DNA of 64,000 nucleotides from positions 62,001 to 126,000 of the forward strand of contig NZ_NFZV01000001.1 of assembly GCF_003399765.1 (NCBI RefSeq). The letters run 5' to 3'. Source of the stretch: Alkalilimnicola ehrlichii. GTDB lineage: Bacteria > Pseudomonadota > Gammaproteobacteria > Nitrococcales > AK92. Position 1 is the first letter of the stretch, and every line of letters starts with the position of its first letter. The translations under genes and the position numbers were made by a program. The notes beneath the pieces are model-generated. The model was not told the DNA's origin. It made no database searches and worked only from the letters and a program-made list of their open reading frames with translations. Below, one piece after another: positions 1 through 8,186 of this stretch.

Positions 1-1
1 A

Positions 2-508
2 TCGGGCCATATTGACACGCAGGCGACGACTACGCGTTTGAATTTAACCCTCCCGAACCGGGGGGAAACTCGGATTGGGTTGTTGTGGTCGGAGTTTGAT
101 AGTCGGCATACGGTTGGAACGGATCGGATCACTCGGAGAGTAAGCGTCAACCACGGTCGGAAAGGCGTTTTTGGTCGTACCGAGCTGGATCTACGGGCCG
201 GTTTCGCTTACCAAGAGGTTAAAGGGAACAACCCGCAGCAGACCCTAAACCCGACGCTGTCTTTAACGGCAGCCCGTGCCGGTCACAGCATCGGAGCCAA
301 TCTCGGGTACCACCGCTTCGATACGGATGTGACGGCCGATGCCGGTGTCGATACCTACACCTTCGGGATGAACTACCAGTACCGCGACGGCCCCCATACG
401 GTCGGTATTCAGGTCGATCACCACTTACGCGATCCGGAAGCCGGCGAGGAGACGGAGTCATGGCGTGCTGGGGTGTTCTGGCGCTATAGCTTCGATCATG
501 GTTGGTAG
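2..508 (+). CDS. outer-membrane beta-barrel protein, C-terminal part (5' end outside window)
   Basis: The reading frame is already open at the left edge, so only the last 168 or so codons are visible. The translation alternates hydrophobic and polar residues in short runs separated by charged turns, is rich in Tyr, Gly and Arg, and ends in Tyr-Ser-Phe-Asp-His-Gly-Trp. A terminal aromatic residue is the usual recognition signal for the BAM assembly machinery, so I read this as the last strands of an outer-membrane beta-barrel. The family and the ligand cannot be told from this fragment. The first internal ATG at position 38 is probably not the true start because the frame continues upstream of it. 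Confidence 0.6.
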   Translation, partial: SGHIDTQATTTRLNLTLPNRGETRIGLLWSEFDSRHTVGTDRITRRVSVNHGRKGVFGRTELDLRAGFAYQEVKGNNPQQTLNPTLSLTAARAGHSIGANLGYHRFDTDVTADAGVDTYTFGMNYQYRDGPHTVGIQVDHHLRDPEAGEETESWRAGVFWRYSFDHGW

Positions 509-555
509 GCGGCTATTTTTTCGGCACCGGTAGTTGGTTGTTGCTGGGGAAGGCG

Positions 556-606
556 TTGACCGAAAGGGCCTTCGGCTGACGCTAAGCATCGCTATAGGCA
601 ATAGCG
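556..606. terminator. hairpins between convergent genes, possible terminator
   Basis: The gap between the barrel gene and the convergent dehydrogenase gene holds two small inverted repeats. One is an imperfect stem whose core pairs CCGAA with TTCGG near 560-575. The other is a perfect six-base stem, CGCTAT (590-595) with ATAGCG (601-606). There is no clear T-run on either side, so a termination role is inferred from position only. Confidence 0.3.
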
Positions 607-668
607 TCTGGGCCCAGGCCCCATAAGCAAATTCCCGCTAACGCACGATGAAGCCAAGAAAACGCCGT

Positions 669-1865
669 TCAATGAACCGCAGTCGTTTCCGGTTGCAGCA
701 TGACCTTGATGCAACCGTCCTGTTTGTCGCGGAACATCTCATACGCCTGTGGCGCTTGTTCGAGCGACATCCTATGCGTAATGACAAAGCTTGGGTCGAT
801 GTCCCCGGTAGCGATGCGTTCCAGCAGCGGTTGCAGGTATTTGTGAACGTGGGTCTGGCCGGTTTTTACGGTCAGCGCTTTGTTCATCAAGGCGCCGACG
901 GGTAGCTTGTCGGCTAAGCCGCCGTATACCCCGGGAACCGATACCGTACCGCCCTTACGGCAGGCCATGATGGCTTGACGTAAAGCCGTAGGCCGTTCGG
1001 TTTCCAGCATCATCCCCTGTTTTACCCGATCGTACCATCCTTCTAAGCCTAAGCCGTGAGCTTCCATACCGACGGCATCGATACACGCATCGGGGCCGCG
1101 CCCGGCTGTCATATCGCGTAAGGCTTCGACTACCTGCAAAGTATTGCCTACATCGCTTGGTCGTAGCGGTTCCGCTCCCGATTCGCGCACGGCCATCGAC
1201 AGGCGCTCGTCGACGTCGTCGATAGCGATGACGCGAGCACCCAGCATCTTAGCGCTGGCAATGGCGAACTGCCCTACCGGGCCGCAACCCCAAACTGCAA
1301 CGGTGTCGCCCGGTTGGATATTGCACTGCTCGGCGGCTTGATAACCGGTGGGGTAAATATCCGTCAGGAATAACACTTGCTCGTCGCGCAGGTGATCCGG
1401 AACCTTCATCGGCCCAACATCGGCGAAGGGGACGCGTACAAATTCCGCCTGACCGCCGGCATACCCGCCTAGCGCGTGAGAATACCCGAACAGGCCGGAT
1501 GGCGAATACCCCCACATCTTTTCGGCGATGACCGCATTCGGATTAGAGTTGTCGCACAAGGACCATAGGTCATGCTCGCAGTAATAGCAGTGTCCGCAAG
1601 CAATCGGGAAGGGGACGACGACCCGATCGCCTTCTTTTAGATTGCCGACCTTATCGCCAACGGCTACCACCTCGCCCATAAACTCGTGGCCGAGAACATC
1701 GCCTTTTTGCATGGTGGGAATGCAACCGTCGAACAGGTGTAAATCCGAGCCGCAAATAGCGGTGGCCGAGATTCGGACCACCGCATCCCGCGGATTGACG
1801 ATGCCCGGATCCGGCACCGTATCGACACGGACGTCGTTTGATCCGTGCCAGCAAACCGCTCTCAT
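669..1865 (-). CDS. zinc-dependent alcohol dehydrogenase, formaldehyde-dehydrogenase-like (MDR superfamily)
   Basis: This 398-residue protein has the full medium-chain dehydrogenase layout. The catalytic zinc site shows Cys38 in CGSDLH and Gly-His-Glu at 59-61. The structural zinc lobe has four cysteines at 90, 93, 96 and 104. A Rossmann fold follows with Gly-Cys-Gly-Pro-Val-Gly-Gln near residue 195. Length and the C-terminal insert resemble the group annotated as glutathione-independent formaldehyde dehydrogenases, so it should oxidise an alcohol or aldehyde with NAD(P); the substrate is not determined. It lies 20 bases downstream of the SRPBCC gene and has a good ribosome-binding site (GGAG), so the two form an operon. 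Such pairs often sit in general stress loci, which is only suggestive here. Confidence 0.85.
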   Translation of the reverse strand: MRAVCWHGSNDVRVDTVPDPGIVNPRDAVVRISATAICGSDLHLFDGCIPTMQKGDVLGHEFMGEVVAVGDKVGNLKEGDRVVVPFPIACGHCYYCEHDLWSLCDNSNPNAVIAEKMWGYSPSGLFGYSHALGGYAGGQAEFVRVPFADVGPMKVPDHLRDEQVLFLTDIYPTGYQAAEQCNIQPGDTVAVWGCGPVGQFAIASAKMLGARVIAIDDVDERLSMAVRESGAEPLRPSDVGNTLQVVEALRDMTAGRGPDACIDAVGMEAHGLGLEGWYDRVKQGMMLETERPTALRQAIMACRKGGTVSVPGVYGGLADKLPVGALMNKALTVKTGQTHVHKYLQPLLERIATGDIDPSFVITHRMSLEQAPQAYEMFRDKQDGCIKVMLQPETTAVH

Positions 1866-1885
1866 GTCGATCTCCTCTCTTTGGC

Positions 1886-2677
1886 TTAATGGCGCAATGT
1901 GCCCGACGTCGGCGGAGCGGCCGGCGTCGGTTCGGCAGTCGGCATCTCGCCGGCTTCCATGAGCTGTTTAAAGCGCCGTATATCTTCCTGAATCTCCTGC
2001 TTCGTAATGCCATTGAAGTAGCGCGCCATCGTGGTCCCGAGTTTGCCCCCGGGTGGGCGATAGCACATATCGACTTCGACTTCCGTGCCGCGACCTTCCG
2101 CTAAGGGCCGAAAGCGTATTTCGCCCTCGTTTTGGAGTTGCGAGCCTTCCATGGAGCGCCAAGCGATTTTCTCGTTCGTCCGGTCTTCGATTACTTCTGC
2201 ATCCCATTCCAGGGTTTTGCCGAACGGGGCTTCGGCGACCCAGTGCGAACGCCGCTCATCGAACTGAGTGACATCGACGATGTGACGCATAAACTGCGGT
2301 AGGTGCTCGAAGTTTCGCCAGTAGCTATAAAGCTCGTCGGGCGAACGATCGATGGTTATGCCGGTGGTGACGCGTATCTCGCTGTCGCCGATAAGCCCCT
2401 TATCGGAAGGGCTGGCGGAGCTGCGGCCGAGTTGCTCATACATGGCGCAATGGCCGCTCGCGCCGCGATATATCAGCACCCCGCCGATGGCGCCCATGGC
2501 AAGCCCGAGCAGCCCTCCTCGGCGCATGCCCCAAATCGCGGCAAGTGTACCTCCGGCCAGCGATGCCCAGCGCTCGGTATCGCCGACGTTGTGGCCGCTT
2601 TGTTGCATTCGGTCGGCTTGTTCATGCGCCATTTCCATACCCTGGTTGGCGAGATCTTGTATCCGGTCTTTGTCCAT
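1886..2677 (-). CDS. SRPBCC (polyketide-cyclase-like) protein with N-terminal glycine-rich membrane segment
   Basis: The 263-residue protein has two parts. Residues about 35-75 form a hydrophobic Gly/Ala-rich stretch with Arg-Arg-Gly-Gly, like the small inner-membrane DUF2892 segment, and residues about 100-240 form an SRPBCC fold of the cyclase/dehydrase type, recognisable from the opening [11 protein letters not shown], the Trp-rich middle and the closing amphipathic helix. SRPBCC domains bind hydrophobic ligands; no ligand can be named. The tail is Pro/Ala/Thr-rich and probably disordered. The start is supported by GGAGG eight bases before the ATG. It is the first gene of a two-gene operon with the zinc dehydrogenase downstream. 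Confidence 0.75.
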   Translation of the reverse strand: MDKDRIQDLANQGMEMAHEQADRMQQSGHNVGDTERWASLAGGTLAAIWGMRRGGLLGLAMGAIGGVLIYRGASGHCAMYEQLGRSSASPSDKGLIGDSEIRVTTGITIDRSPDELYSYWRNFEHLPQFMRHIVDVTQFDERRSHWVAEAPFGKTLEWDAEVIEDRTNEKIAWRSMEGSQLQNEGEIRFRPLAEGRGTEVEVDMCYRPPGGKLGTTMARYFNGITKQEIQEDIRRFKQLMEAGEMPTAEPTPAAPPTSGTLRH

Positions 2678-2816
2678 ACGTGAATCCTCCCGCGATTAAC
2701 ACGCTGGCGCCGCCCGGTACCGCATAACGCATTACCGAGAGTGGCGCATTCAGGGTGGAGTTAGGGACAGGGACGCGGATTGCAAGCGAAGTCAGCAGCT
2801 TGGCAGAAAGAATAGC

Positions 2817-2845
2817 GTGCGGCGATGGATTTCCAGTCGCCGCAC
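2817..2845 (-). terminator. hairpin downstream of the Aer-like receptor gene
   Basis: A perfect nine-base stem (GTGCGGCGA at 2817-2825 with TCGCCGCAC at 2837-2845) lies 24 bases after the stop codon of the receptor gene. On the minus strand it is followed by a weakly T-rich stretch (CTATTCTTTCT). It is a plausible intrinsic terminator, weaker than the textbook type for lack of a T-run. Confidence 0.5.
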
Positions 2846-2868
2846 CTTATCGGATTGTTTGGAAGCGA

Positions 2869-4458
2869 TTACCGATGGCGCTTATCGGCACTGTTCTGGC
2901 CGCCGTATTGAAGTAGAAAACCGCGCAGTCGTGTGACGATTTCCAACAGGTTCTCGCCGGTTCGAGTCGTTTGACGCGCGGAGTCCGCCGTTTGTCGAAT
3001 ATGATCGCTAATCTCAGTAATGTTCTTATCGATTTCTTCCGCGGCGGTGGATTGTTGTTGCGTGGCGGTGGCGATGTGAGCGCTCATGTCGTTGATGTCC
3101 TGCATCATACGTTCCGTGGTTTCGATACTGGTGCCGGCCTCGGAGGCCAGCTCGCGCACGGTGAGCGTTGTCTTGCGGCCAAGTTCCATGGCGCTAACGG
3201 CGGCTTGTGCGCCCCGCTCCAGCCGTTCGATCATCTCCGCGATCTCGTTCGTCGAGGTGCCGGTGCGGTTGGCTAAGGTTCGGACTTCGTCTGCGACGAC
3301 GGCGAAACCGCGCCCTTTGTCGCCGGCTCTTGCCGCTTCGATCGCTGCATTGAGTGCCAACAAGTTAGTTTGTTCGGCGATACTGCCGATCACATCGAGA
3401 ACGCTTCTGATGCGTTCGCTTTCCTCGCTAAGATGATTGATAGCGTCGGCGGCTTGTTCGACCTCGTTGGCCAAGCTTTCCATAGCTTGCGCTGTGCGCA
3501 AGACAACGGATTTGCCCGCCTGCGATCGATGTTTTCCTTCAGTCGCTAGATTCGCAGCCTCCGCTGTTTTGGCGGCAATTTCTTGGACCGTAGCGGTCAT
3601 TTGGTTCATCGCCGCAGCGGCTTGTTCAAGCTCGCCGCGCTGAATGATGATGGCGTTACCGGTTTGTGCCGCACCGGCTTCCATGGACTCGGCGGCCTTT
3701 TGTAGGTGATCGCTGATATCGCCTATCCGGCCCAGAACGGTTTGCGCTCGCGCTTCCGTCATCGCAAGTGCCAGTTCGAATTGCGCCACTTCGTCTTGTC
3801 CGCGGCCGTAGACCAAGCGCCCGATAGCATCGTCGAAAATAGGCTTCGTGGCCGCCGCGCGTTTGCGCAAGCGCTGGGTCAGCAGATGGGCGCCGACCCC
3901 GGCGAGTCCTACGCCGCCGAGCGTTAAAAGCAGCGTTAAGCCGCCGGAGAGCTGCGCGCTGCCTAGGGCAAGCCCAAGCAGTAAAGCACTGGCCAGGCTG
4001 GCTGCCGTTTTGTTTCGCTGATCGAGCAGTGTGTCGAGCCGGAAACGGCGGCCCCGGTTGATGTGTTGGTACAAACGTTCGGCGTAGATCACTTGGCTAC
4101 GGGCCGGGCAAGTTCGGACCGACTCGTAGCCGATACAGCGGCCGTTTTCATAGATAGGAGAAACGTAGGCGCTAACCCAATAGTGATCGCCGTTCTTGCA
4201 ACGGTTTTTCACCATGCCTATCCAGGGGCGGCCTGCTTGTAGCGCGGTCCACATCGCAGCGAATGCCGCCGACGGCATATCCGGGTGACGAATAATGTTG
4301 TGCGGTTGGCCGAGGAGTTCATGCCGACCATAACCTGCGACCTCGCAAAAGGCGTCATTGACATGGGTTATAGTCCCATGCAAATCCGTGGTACTGATTA
4401 AGCGTATGTTGGGAGAATACAGACGCTCTTGGCCGGTCACAGGTAGGTTCTTCCGCAT
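2869..4458 (-). CDS. aer: Aer-like methyl-accepting chemotaxis protein (PAS sensor, aerotaxis/energy taxis)
   Basis: From the chosen start the protein has 529 residues. A PAS domain occupies residues about 15-115 and contains the Asn-Ile-Ile-Arg-His-Pro-Asp-Met-Pro motif typical of flavin-binding Aer-type PAS domains. A hydrophobic hairpin of two membrane segments follows (about 155-195), then the cytoplasmic signalling domain with the highly conserved hairpin tip ([14 protein letters not shown] and FAVVADEVR). It should sense redox or oxygen and control CheA. The frame is open back to 4563, but the 4458 start is preferred: the extra residues would place codons inside the FNR-type box at 4550-4563, PAS homology begins just after Met-Arg-Lys-Asn, and GGAGGAG lies 12 bases upstream. 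No che genes are adjacent. Confidence 0.85.
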   Translation of the reverse strand: MRKNLPVTGQERLYSPNIRLISTTDLHGTITHVNDAFCEVAGYGRHELLGQPHNIIRHPDMPSAAFAAMWTALQAGRPWIGMVKNRCKNGDHYWVSAYVSPIYENGRCIGYESVRTCPARSQVIYAERLYQHINRGRRFRLDTLLDQRNKTAASLASALLLGLALGSAQLSGGLTLLLTLGGVGLAGVGAHLLTQRLRKRAAATKPIFDDAIGRLVYGRGQDEVAQFELALAMTEARAQTVLGRIGDISDHLQKAAESMEAGAAQTGNAIIIQRGELEQAAAAMNQMTATVQEIAAKTAEAANLATEGKHRSQAGKSVVLRTAQAMESLANEVEQAADAINHLSEESERIRSVLDVIGSIAEQTNLLALNAAIEAARAGDKGRGFAVVADEVRTLANRTGTSTNEIAEMIERLERGAQAAVSAMELGRKTTLTVRELASEAGTSIETTERMMQDINDMSAHIATATQQQSTAAEEIDKNITEISDHIRQTADSARQTTRTGENLLEIVTRLRGFLLQYGGQNSADKRHR

Positions 4459-4549
4459 GAAATTTCGAGGCTCCTCCGCTGAAAGGACGGATAACAGGGT
4501 TTTACTTGCGGCGAGAGCGCGAAGCTGCTTTCTACCTATTAAGGAATAA

Positions 4550-4563
4550 TTGATTATAATCAA
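4550..4563. promoter_or_regulatory. perfect FNR/ANR-type box between receptor and PRC genes
   Basis: The 14-base sequence is a perfect palindrome, TTGAT-TATA-ATCAA, and matches the FNR/ANR consensus TTGAT-N4-ATCAA at every fixed position. It lies in the divergent region between the Aer-like receptor (start 4458, box centre 98 bases upstream) and the PRC-barrel gene (start 4677). The central bases also form a TATAAT hexamer on both strands, so it could act as a -10 element as well; no good -35 partner was seen on the plus strand. ANR control of aer is known in Pseudomonas, which makes the match biologically sensible. Confidence 0.7.
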
Positions 4564-4587
4564 ATAATACCAAGGAGGTAGTCAAGA

Positions 4588-4605
4588 ATGTCACAGCTCT
4601 GCTAG
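4588..4605 (+). other. five-codon minicistron with strong Shine-Dalgarno
   Basis: AAGGAGGT at 4572-4579 is a full match to the anti-Shine-Dalgarno sequence and sits eight bases before ATG, which opens a frame encoding only Met-Ser-Gln-Leu-Cys and a TAG stop. It lies just downstream of the FNR-type palindrome and 72 bases before the PRC-barrel start. It could be a leader minicistron, a ribosome standby site, or the relic of a displaced start. No function can be assigned. Confidence 0.35.
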
Positions 4606-4676
4606 CCGAATCCGCTACTGGGATCGGCCGATTGCCCCAACTCCATAGGGCTATGACGACCGTTTGTGGGAGAGTC

Positions 4677-5117
4677 ATGAAGATGGGGTATGGAATGAGA
4701 GCAGCATTGCAAGGGCTTGTGGCGCTTGCATTGGCGGCCGGTTGGTCCGGAGGGGTTGTCTCTGCTGTGGCTGATGAGGTGCGAGATTCGCCGCAGGACG
4801 TTGCCGATTCGGCGGCGCAACTGGAGCAGCTATTGGCTAGACAGGTCGGAAATCCTGTCGTTAATCCGCGGGGAGAAGAACTTGGCGAAGTCCGAGAGGT
4901 GGTTCGAAACCCCGTCACCCAGCAGCTGTTTGTCGTTGTTACCACCGGCGGCGTACTTGGGATCGGAGCGCGAGATGTCGTGGTGCCGGCTGACGCGTTT
5001 GCCGTGACGGAGGGAGAACTGCTGCTTCGCCAGGATCTGAGCCAGGAGCAGTTTGAGCAGTTTGCCGACGATCTTGCGGAGCACTACGAGGAGATGGCGC
5101 AAGGCCAAAGGCCCTAG
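4677..5117 (+). CDS. periplasmic PRC-barrel domain protein
   Basis: From the ATG at 4677 the protein has 146 residues. It opens with a Sec-type signal peptide (basic start, hydrophobic Leu/Ala core, likely cleavage after Val-Val-Ser-Ala). A short Gln/Leu-rich linker is followed by a PRC-barrel-like domain with the pattern GNPVVNPRGEELGEVREVV and then a hydrophobic strand run, and an acidic helical tail ends the protein. PRC barrels bind small ligands or partner proteins; none can be named. A TTG start at 4632 would add 15 residues but bury the signal peptide, and GGGAG precedes the 4677 ATG. The gene is divergent from the Aer-like receptor. Confidence 0.65.
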   Translation: MKMGYGMRAALQGLVALALAAGWSGGVVSAVADEVRDSPQDVADSAAQLEQLLARQVGNPVVNPRGEELGEVREVVRNPVTQQLFVVVTTGGVLGIGARDVVVPADAFAVTEGELLLRQDLSQEQFEQFADDLAEHYEEMAQGQRP

Positions 5118-5277
5118 TGTCCCGGCTGTCCAGGGCGCACTTCATGAATCAAGTGCTTGCGTGATTGGCCTCTAGCAGGCTCCAATCTTCGGGTTCAGAG
5201 CCATGCCTGCTTGTGGCGTCGAGGCCAGGGGGGTAGCATCGCTGAAAAACACGAGCAACTGATGGACGGCGCAACGC

Positions 5278-5933
5278 ATGAATACTGAGGTCTCCGGCAG
5301 CGAGCGGCGCTTTGTGGTATTTCCGCCCGTTATCACAGCTCTGCTGGTGTTGAACGGGGCGATTTTTTTATTCAACCGTATTTTGCCGATTTTCTGCTCG
5401 CTCACTTCGCGCTTTGGCCGCTGGGCTCGCCTGAGTTGGTGATGTCTCCCGCAGGGCCTGCTCTGATCCCCGAGTTTCAGCTCTGGCAGTTGGTTACCTA
5501 CAGTTTTTTGCACGGCGGTACTTTTCACCTGTTCGTCAATATGTTTGCTATGTGGATGTTTGGCGTCCAGATTGAGAACCTATGGGGGTCTCGGCGCTTC
5601 GCTTTCTATTTCTTCGTATGCGTGATCGGGGCTGCTTTAGTGCAGTTGGTCGTGGCAACGCTTGCCGCAGAACAAGGCGACGTCTACCCAACCGTAGGCG
5701 CCTCTGGCGGCGTATTCGGTATTCTGCTTGCCTTCGGGGTGTTGTTCCCCAACCAGCGGATTATGTTGCTATTTCCCCCTATTCCGCTGAAAGCGAAGTG
5801 GTTCGTTATCCTCTTTGGCTTGTTTGAGCTGGGTGCAGGTATTTCCGGCTCCAGTGCCGGCGTTGCCCACTTTGCTCACCTTGGCGGCATGCTCTTTGGT
5901 TTGTTGCTATTGCTGCTTTGGCGACGATCTTGA
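5278..5933 (+). CDS. rhomboid-family intramembrane serine protease, frameshifted in a poly-T run
   Basis: The 5' part (from ATG 5278) and the 3' part (open from about 5371) are in different frames. Adding one T to the seven-T run at 5363-5369 joins them into 218 residues that read through naturally as AIFFIQPYFADF. The 3' part has the rhomboid signatures: a His-Gly-Gly-x-x-His-Leu-x-x-Asn segment in the second membrane helix, the catalytic serine in GASGGVFG, and the catalytic histidine in AHFAHLGG. About six membrane segments are visible. It should cleave membrane proteins within the bilayer. The missing base fits the window-wide pattern of single-base deletions, so I treat the gene as intact rather than a pseudogene. 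Confidence 0.8.
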
Positions 5934-6186
5934 TGTACGCACCGACGAAGACCGACGCACGATTTAGGTGACAATTTGTCGAATATAGCGATAGCCTCTT
6001 TGCTTGTTTCCGCTTGTCCCCATGTAGCCAAAGGTGCAATCTCGATGACTGATGACTCCGAGCTGGGCGCGCTGGCGTTGTCGGAAAGGGGCGGTGTTTT
6101 CCTCATGCATTCGGGAAGCGGTTTCCCATGCAATTTATTGTCTGTGTTCTTTCAGGATGAAACTTCGGCTCAAAGGAGGGCCTGTT

Positions 6187-6621
6187 ATGGCAGAGCAGAC
6201 GCAAACGGTACGTGAATTTAATCAGCAAATGGATCGAATGGTTTTGCCGGCCCAGCGGGTTGGCGCGCTGATGATGAATAATATTGAACGAATGGCGCAG
6301 TTCCAGCTTAACACTATGCAGGCTTACAGCCATATTGCCTTCCGGCAATGGCGCGATGCGCTGGAGATTCGCGATCAACAAAGCTTGCGCGAGTTTTTTG
6401 GTAAGCAGAGCGAATGCATGCGCGAAGTCGGTAAGAAAATGGCCGAAGATACGGAAGTGTTGGCGAGTATCGGCCAGGAGTTTGCGCGTCAGGCGCAACA
6501 TGTTGCCGAGGAGAACGTACGCACGATGACCGACATGACGCATGCGCTAGAGCGCGCGGCCCAACAAGATGCGCAGCGGGCAGCGGAACGGTCCGGCAGC
6601 CGGCGTTCGGCGAATGCTTAA
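6187..6621 (+). CDS. phasin family protein (PHA granule-associated)
   Basis: This 144-residue protein is almost entirely amphipathic helix, with repeated Gln, Met and Arg heptads and no cysteine. That composition and the opening pattern (short lead, then Phe-Asn-Gln-Gln-Met-Asp-Arg) fit the phasin_2 family, which coats polyhydroxyalkanoate granules. The tail is Arg/Ser/Ala-rich. The start is fixed by AAAGGAGGG six bases before the ATG; upstream codons in the same frame show no family resemblance. No PHA synthase gene lies nearby in this window, so the link to granules rests on sequence type alone. Confidence 0.75.
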   Translation: MAEQTQTVREFNQQMDRMVLPAQRVGALMMNNIERMAQFQLNTMQAYSHIAFRQWRDALEIRDQQSLREFFGKQSECMREVGKKMAEDTEVLASIGQEFARQAQHVAEENVRTMTDMTHALERAAQQDAQRAAERSGSRRSANA

Positions 6622-6646
6622 TGGAATGAGGGCTTAGCGGTTGTGG

Positions 6647-6680
6647 GGGAGCGATCAACGCGGTTTTTCGCGTTGCTCCC
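6647..6680 (+). terminator. strong hairpin just after the phasin gene
   Basis: GGGAGC (6647-6652) and AACGCG (6657-6662) pair with CGCGTT and GCTCCC (6669-6680), giving a 12-base stem with a four-base bulge and a T-rich loop. It lies 25 bases past the phasin stop and probably ends that transcript or protects its 3' end. The bases after it are not T-rich, so intrinsic termination is uncertain. Confidence 0.5.
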
Positions 6681-6866
6681 TTGAAGATCTGGATCGGCAG
6701 CCCTATAACCTAAAATAGGTTGGGGAGTGGGAAGTTTTGTCTAAAGAAGGGCGTCCCTTTGTAGCTGTCTCGCTGCTCCCCGTCTGCTTTTCCAGATAGA
6801 AAGGACCGGCTCACGCTTTCGCGTAGAGCCGGCCAACGACAGCAGCCCATAGGAGAAAAAGTGTCC

Positions 6867-6910
6867 CCGGCACGCGGGCCTTGACCCGCCTTTCAAGTGC
6901 CCCGTGCCGG
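6867..6910. ncRNA. nested stem-loop, candidate structured RNA element
   Basis: CCGGCAC (6867-6873) pairs perfectly with GTGCCGG (6904-6910), and inside it GCGGG (6874-6878) pairs with CCCGC (6885-6889). Flanking CCGGCTC/GAGCCGG (6806-6832) and CTGTCT/AGACAG (6929-6947) stems add to a multi-stem array. GCTGTC at 6764-6769 could also pair with GACAGC at 6838-6843 and close a longer arm. No known RNA family is recognised; expression is unproven. Confidence 0.3.
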
Positions 6911-7244
6911 AGACGGGGAACGCTATTCCTGTCTATACATCAGACAGCCTTACCGTTTTGGGAGGGCTAACCTCCCGCTTCGTCTATAGGAGGTAGCTTG
7001 GCCGTGTTCTGGCTGAGCGTGCCTCCTTGCACCTGGTTGGGTTCCGGCTGGCTTGTCAGCCGCTTGCCGGCACCCTGCTTCCCAGTCGTATTTTGTATAA
7101 AGCAGGAATGATGCCAACTCGTGTGATTCGTGTGGTTATGCGGGTTTCCGGGCATCCATTGTCTAGTGCAGCAGCTAAAAGCGTTGTCTTTGCGCGACAG
7201 AGACCACAGATTTCACCAGGAAGCGCTTGATCTGGTTGAAAAAG

Positions 7245-7296
7245 CAACTGTCTCTAAAAAGCGACAGTTGTGAGGTGGGGCTCTCAACGCCACCTC
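7245..7296. repeat. two adjacent perfect inverted repeats upstream of the barrel gene
   Basis: CAACTGTC/GACAGTTG (7245-7252 with 7263-7270, loop of ten) is followed after one base by GAGGTGG/CCACCTC (7272-7278 with 7290-7296). They lie about 180 bases before the ATG of the outer-membrane protein and could be part of its leader RNA. Confidence 0.45.
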
Positions 7297-7476
7297 GGGG
7301 GTGACCTTAAGAGCTCCGCCGACCGCGAGCGCTCCGTGGGTTGTGGAGTTCTTGTCATGGAACCGAAGCCGGCTAGTTGGCAAGCAAGCAGCCCAGGTGA
7401 GGCTTGAGGTGGCTGATCGGCTTCCTGCCTATGATCCGAAGATGTAATTAACGTAAGTGGACAAGGAGCAAGTCCT

Positions 7477-8031
7477 ATGAAGAAGTATCTTGCAGTGGCA
7501 GCGGCGATGGGCTTTGCACCCGCGCTTGTCTCCGCTCAGGTGGCGCATGGCGGCGGTGCCGCTACTATGACGGGCCCGGTGGAAGGTGATAGGGAGATTA
7601 CTCTCTTCGGTTCCGGTCGTAGCGACGTCGATTTCGATAACAATACGATCTCGGTGAATGGCTCATTTGCCCAATACCTGACGGACGAGTGGTCGTTAGG
7701 GGTCCGTCAAGGTATTGACTACATCGACCGGCCTGACGAGAGTTCGATCTGGCAGGGCTCGACGGCGTTGTTTACACAATGGCACTTCGGTGCACCCGAT
7801 GCGATGGTGCGGCCGTTTGTCGGAGTTAACTTCGGCGGTTTCTACGGCGACAATCTTACCGACACGTGGGCAGCTGGTCCTGAGGTCGGTGCGAAATGGT
7901 ATGTCCAACCGCAGACGTTTATTCTGACCCAAGTGGATTATCAGTTCACTTTCCGCAATGCGGATGATCTGGACGAGGACTGGGACGACGGTCGTTTCAA
8001 TTATCACATAGGGGTTGGTTATAACTTCTAG
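7477..8031 (+). CDS. small outer-membrane beta-barrel protein
   Basis: The 184-residue product begins with a clear signal peptide (Met-Lys-Lys, hydrophobic core, likely cleavage after Leu-Val-Ser-Ala). The mature part alternates residues as beta strands do, has many Asp, Gly and aromatic residues, and ends in His-Ile-Gly-Val-Gly-Tyr-Asn-Phe, a classic terminal strand with C-terminal Phe. The size suggests an eight-stranded barrel of the OmpW/OmpA-membrane-domain class, without a peptidoglycan-binding domain. The loops are acidic (an Asp-Asp-Leu-Asp-Glu-Asp run near the end). AAGGAG precedes the ATG. The specific role is unknown. Confidence 0.7.
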   Translation: MKKYLAVAAAMGFAPALVSAQVAHGGGAATMTGPVEGDREITLFGSGRSDVDFDNNTISVNGSFAQYLTDEWSLGVRQGIDYIDRPDESSIWQGSTALFTQWHFGAPDAMVRPFVGVNFGGFYGDNLTDTWAAGPEVGAKWYVQPQTFILTQVDYQFTFRNADDLDEDWDDGRFNYHIGVGYNF

Positions 8032-8171
8032 TTCATTGTGGCGGGTGCTCAGGGCGGTTCTTCCTCGCATTGGGCCTCCGCTGTTTTAGGTGCCCCCGGG
8101 TATCCCCAACCCTCCGAAGGGGTAAAGGATATCCGAGGGGCTCCTTATGCGACGTTCTAAGCGCGAAGGCA

Positions 8172-8186
8172 TACTAGTAACTAGTA
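8172..8186. repeat. perfect 15-base palindrome at the 3' end of the CarS-like gene
   Basis: TACTAGT and ACTAGTA are separated by a single A. The repeat overlaps the stop codon of the minus-strand CarS-like gene. Its arms are short and AT-rich, so it is noted as a site rather than a terminator. Confidence 0.4.

Larger units (their letters stand above)
6622..7476. other. 855-base gap with at least eight perfect or near-perfect hairpins, no convincing gene
   Basis: I found no credible coding frame here; the longest frames lack ribosome-binding sites and family resemblance. The stretch is dense in inverted repeats: 6647-6680 (12-base stem, one bulge), 6707-6721, 6806-6832, 6867-6910 (with a nested stem), 6929-6947, 6960-6976, 7245-7270 and 7272-7296. 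None has a following T-run. The density suggests one or more structured RNAs or a structured 5' leader of the barrel gene that starts at 7477. I do not recognise 6S, 4.5S, tmRNA or RNase P RNA signatures. Confidence 0.5.

Noticed and set aside
4459-4563. Longer N-terminus for the Aer-like receptor starting at 4563
   Set aside because: The extra codons run through the FNR-type palindrome, are unlike any PAS protein, and the 4458 ATG has a ribosome-binding site.
6647-6976. CsrB/RsmZ-type small RNA
   Set aside because: Several GGA triplets occur, but they are not regularly placed in hairpin loops as that family requires.
7027-7230. 67-codon frame in the hairpin-rich gap
   Set aside because: No ribosome-binding site, no family resemblance, and it crosses several perfect inverted repeats.
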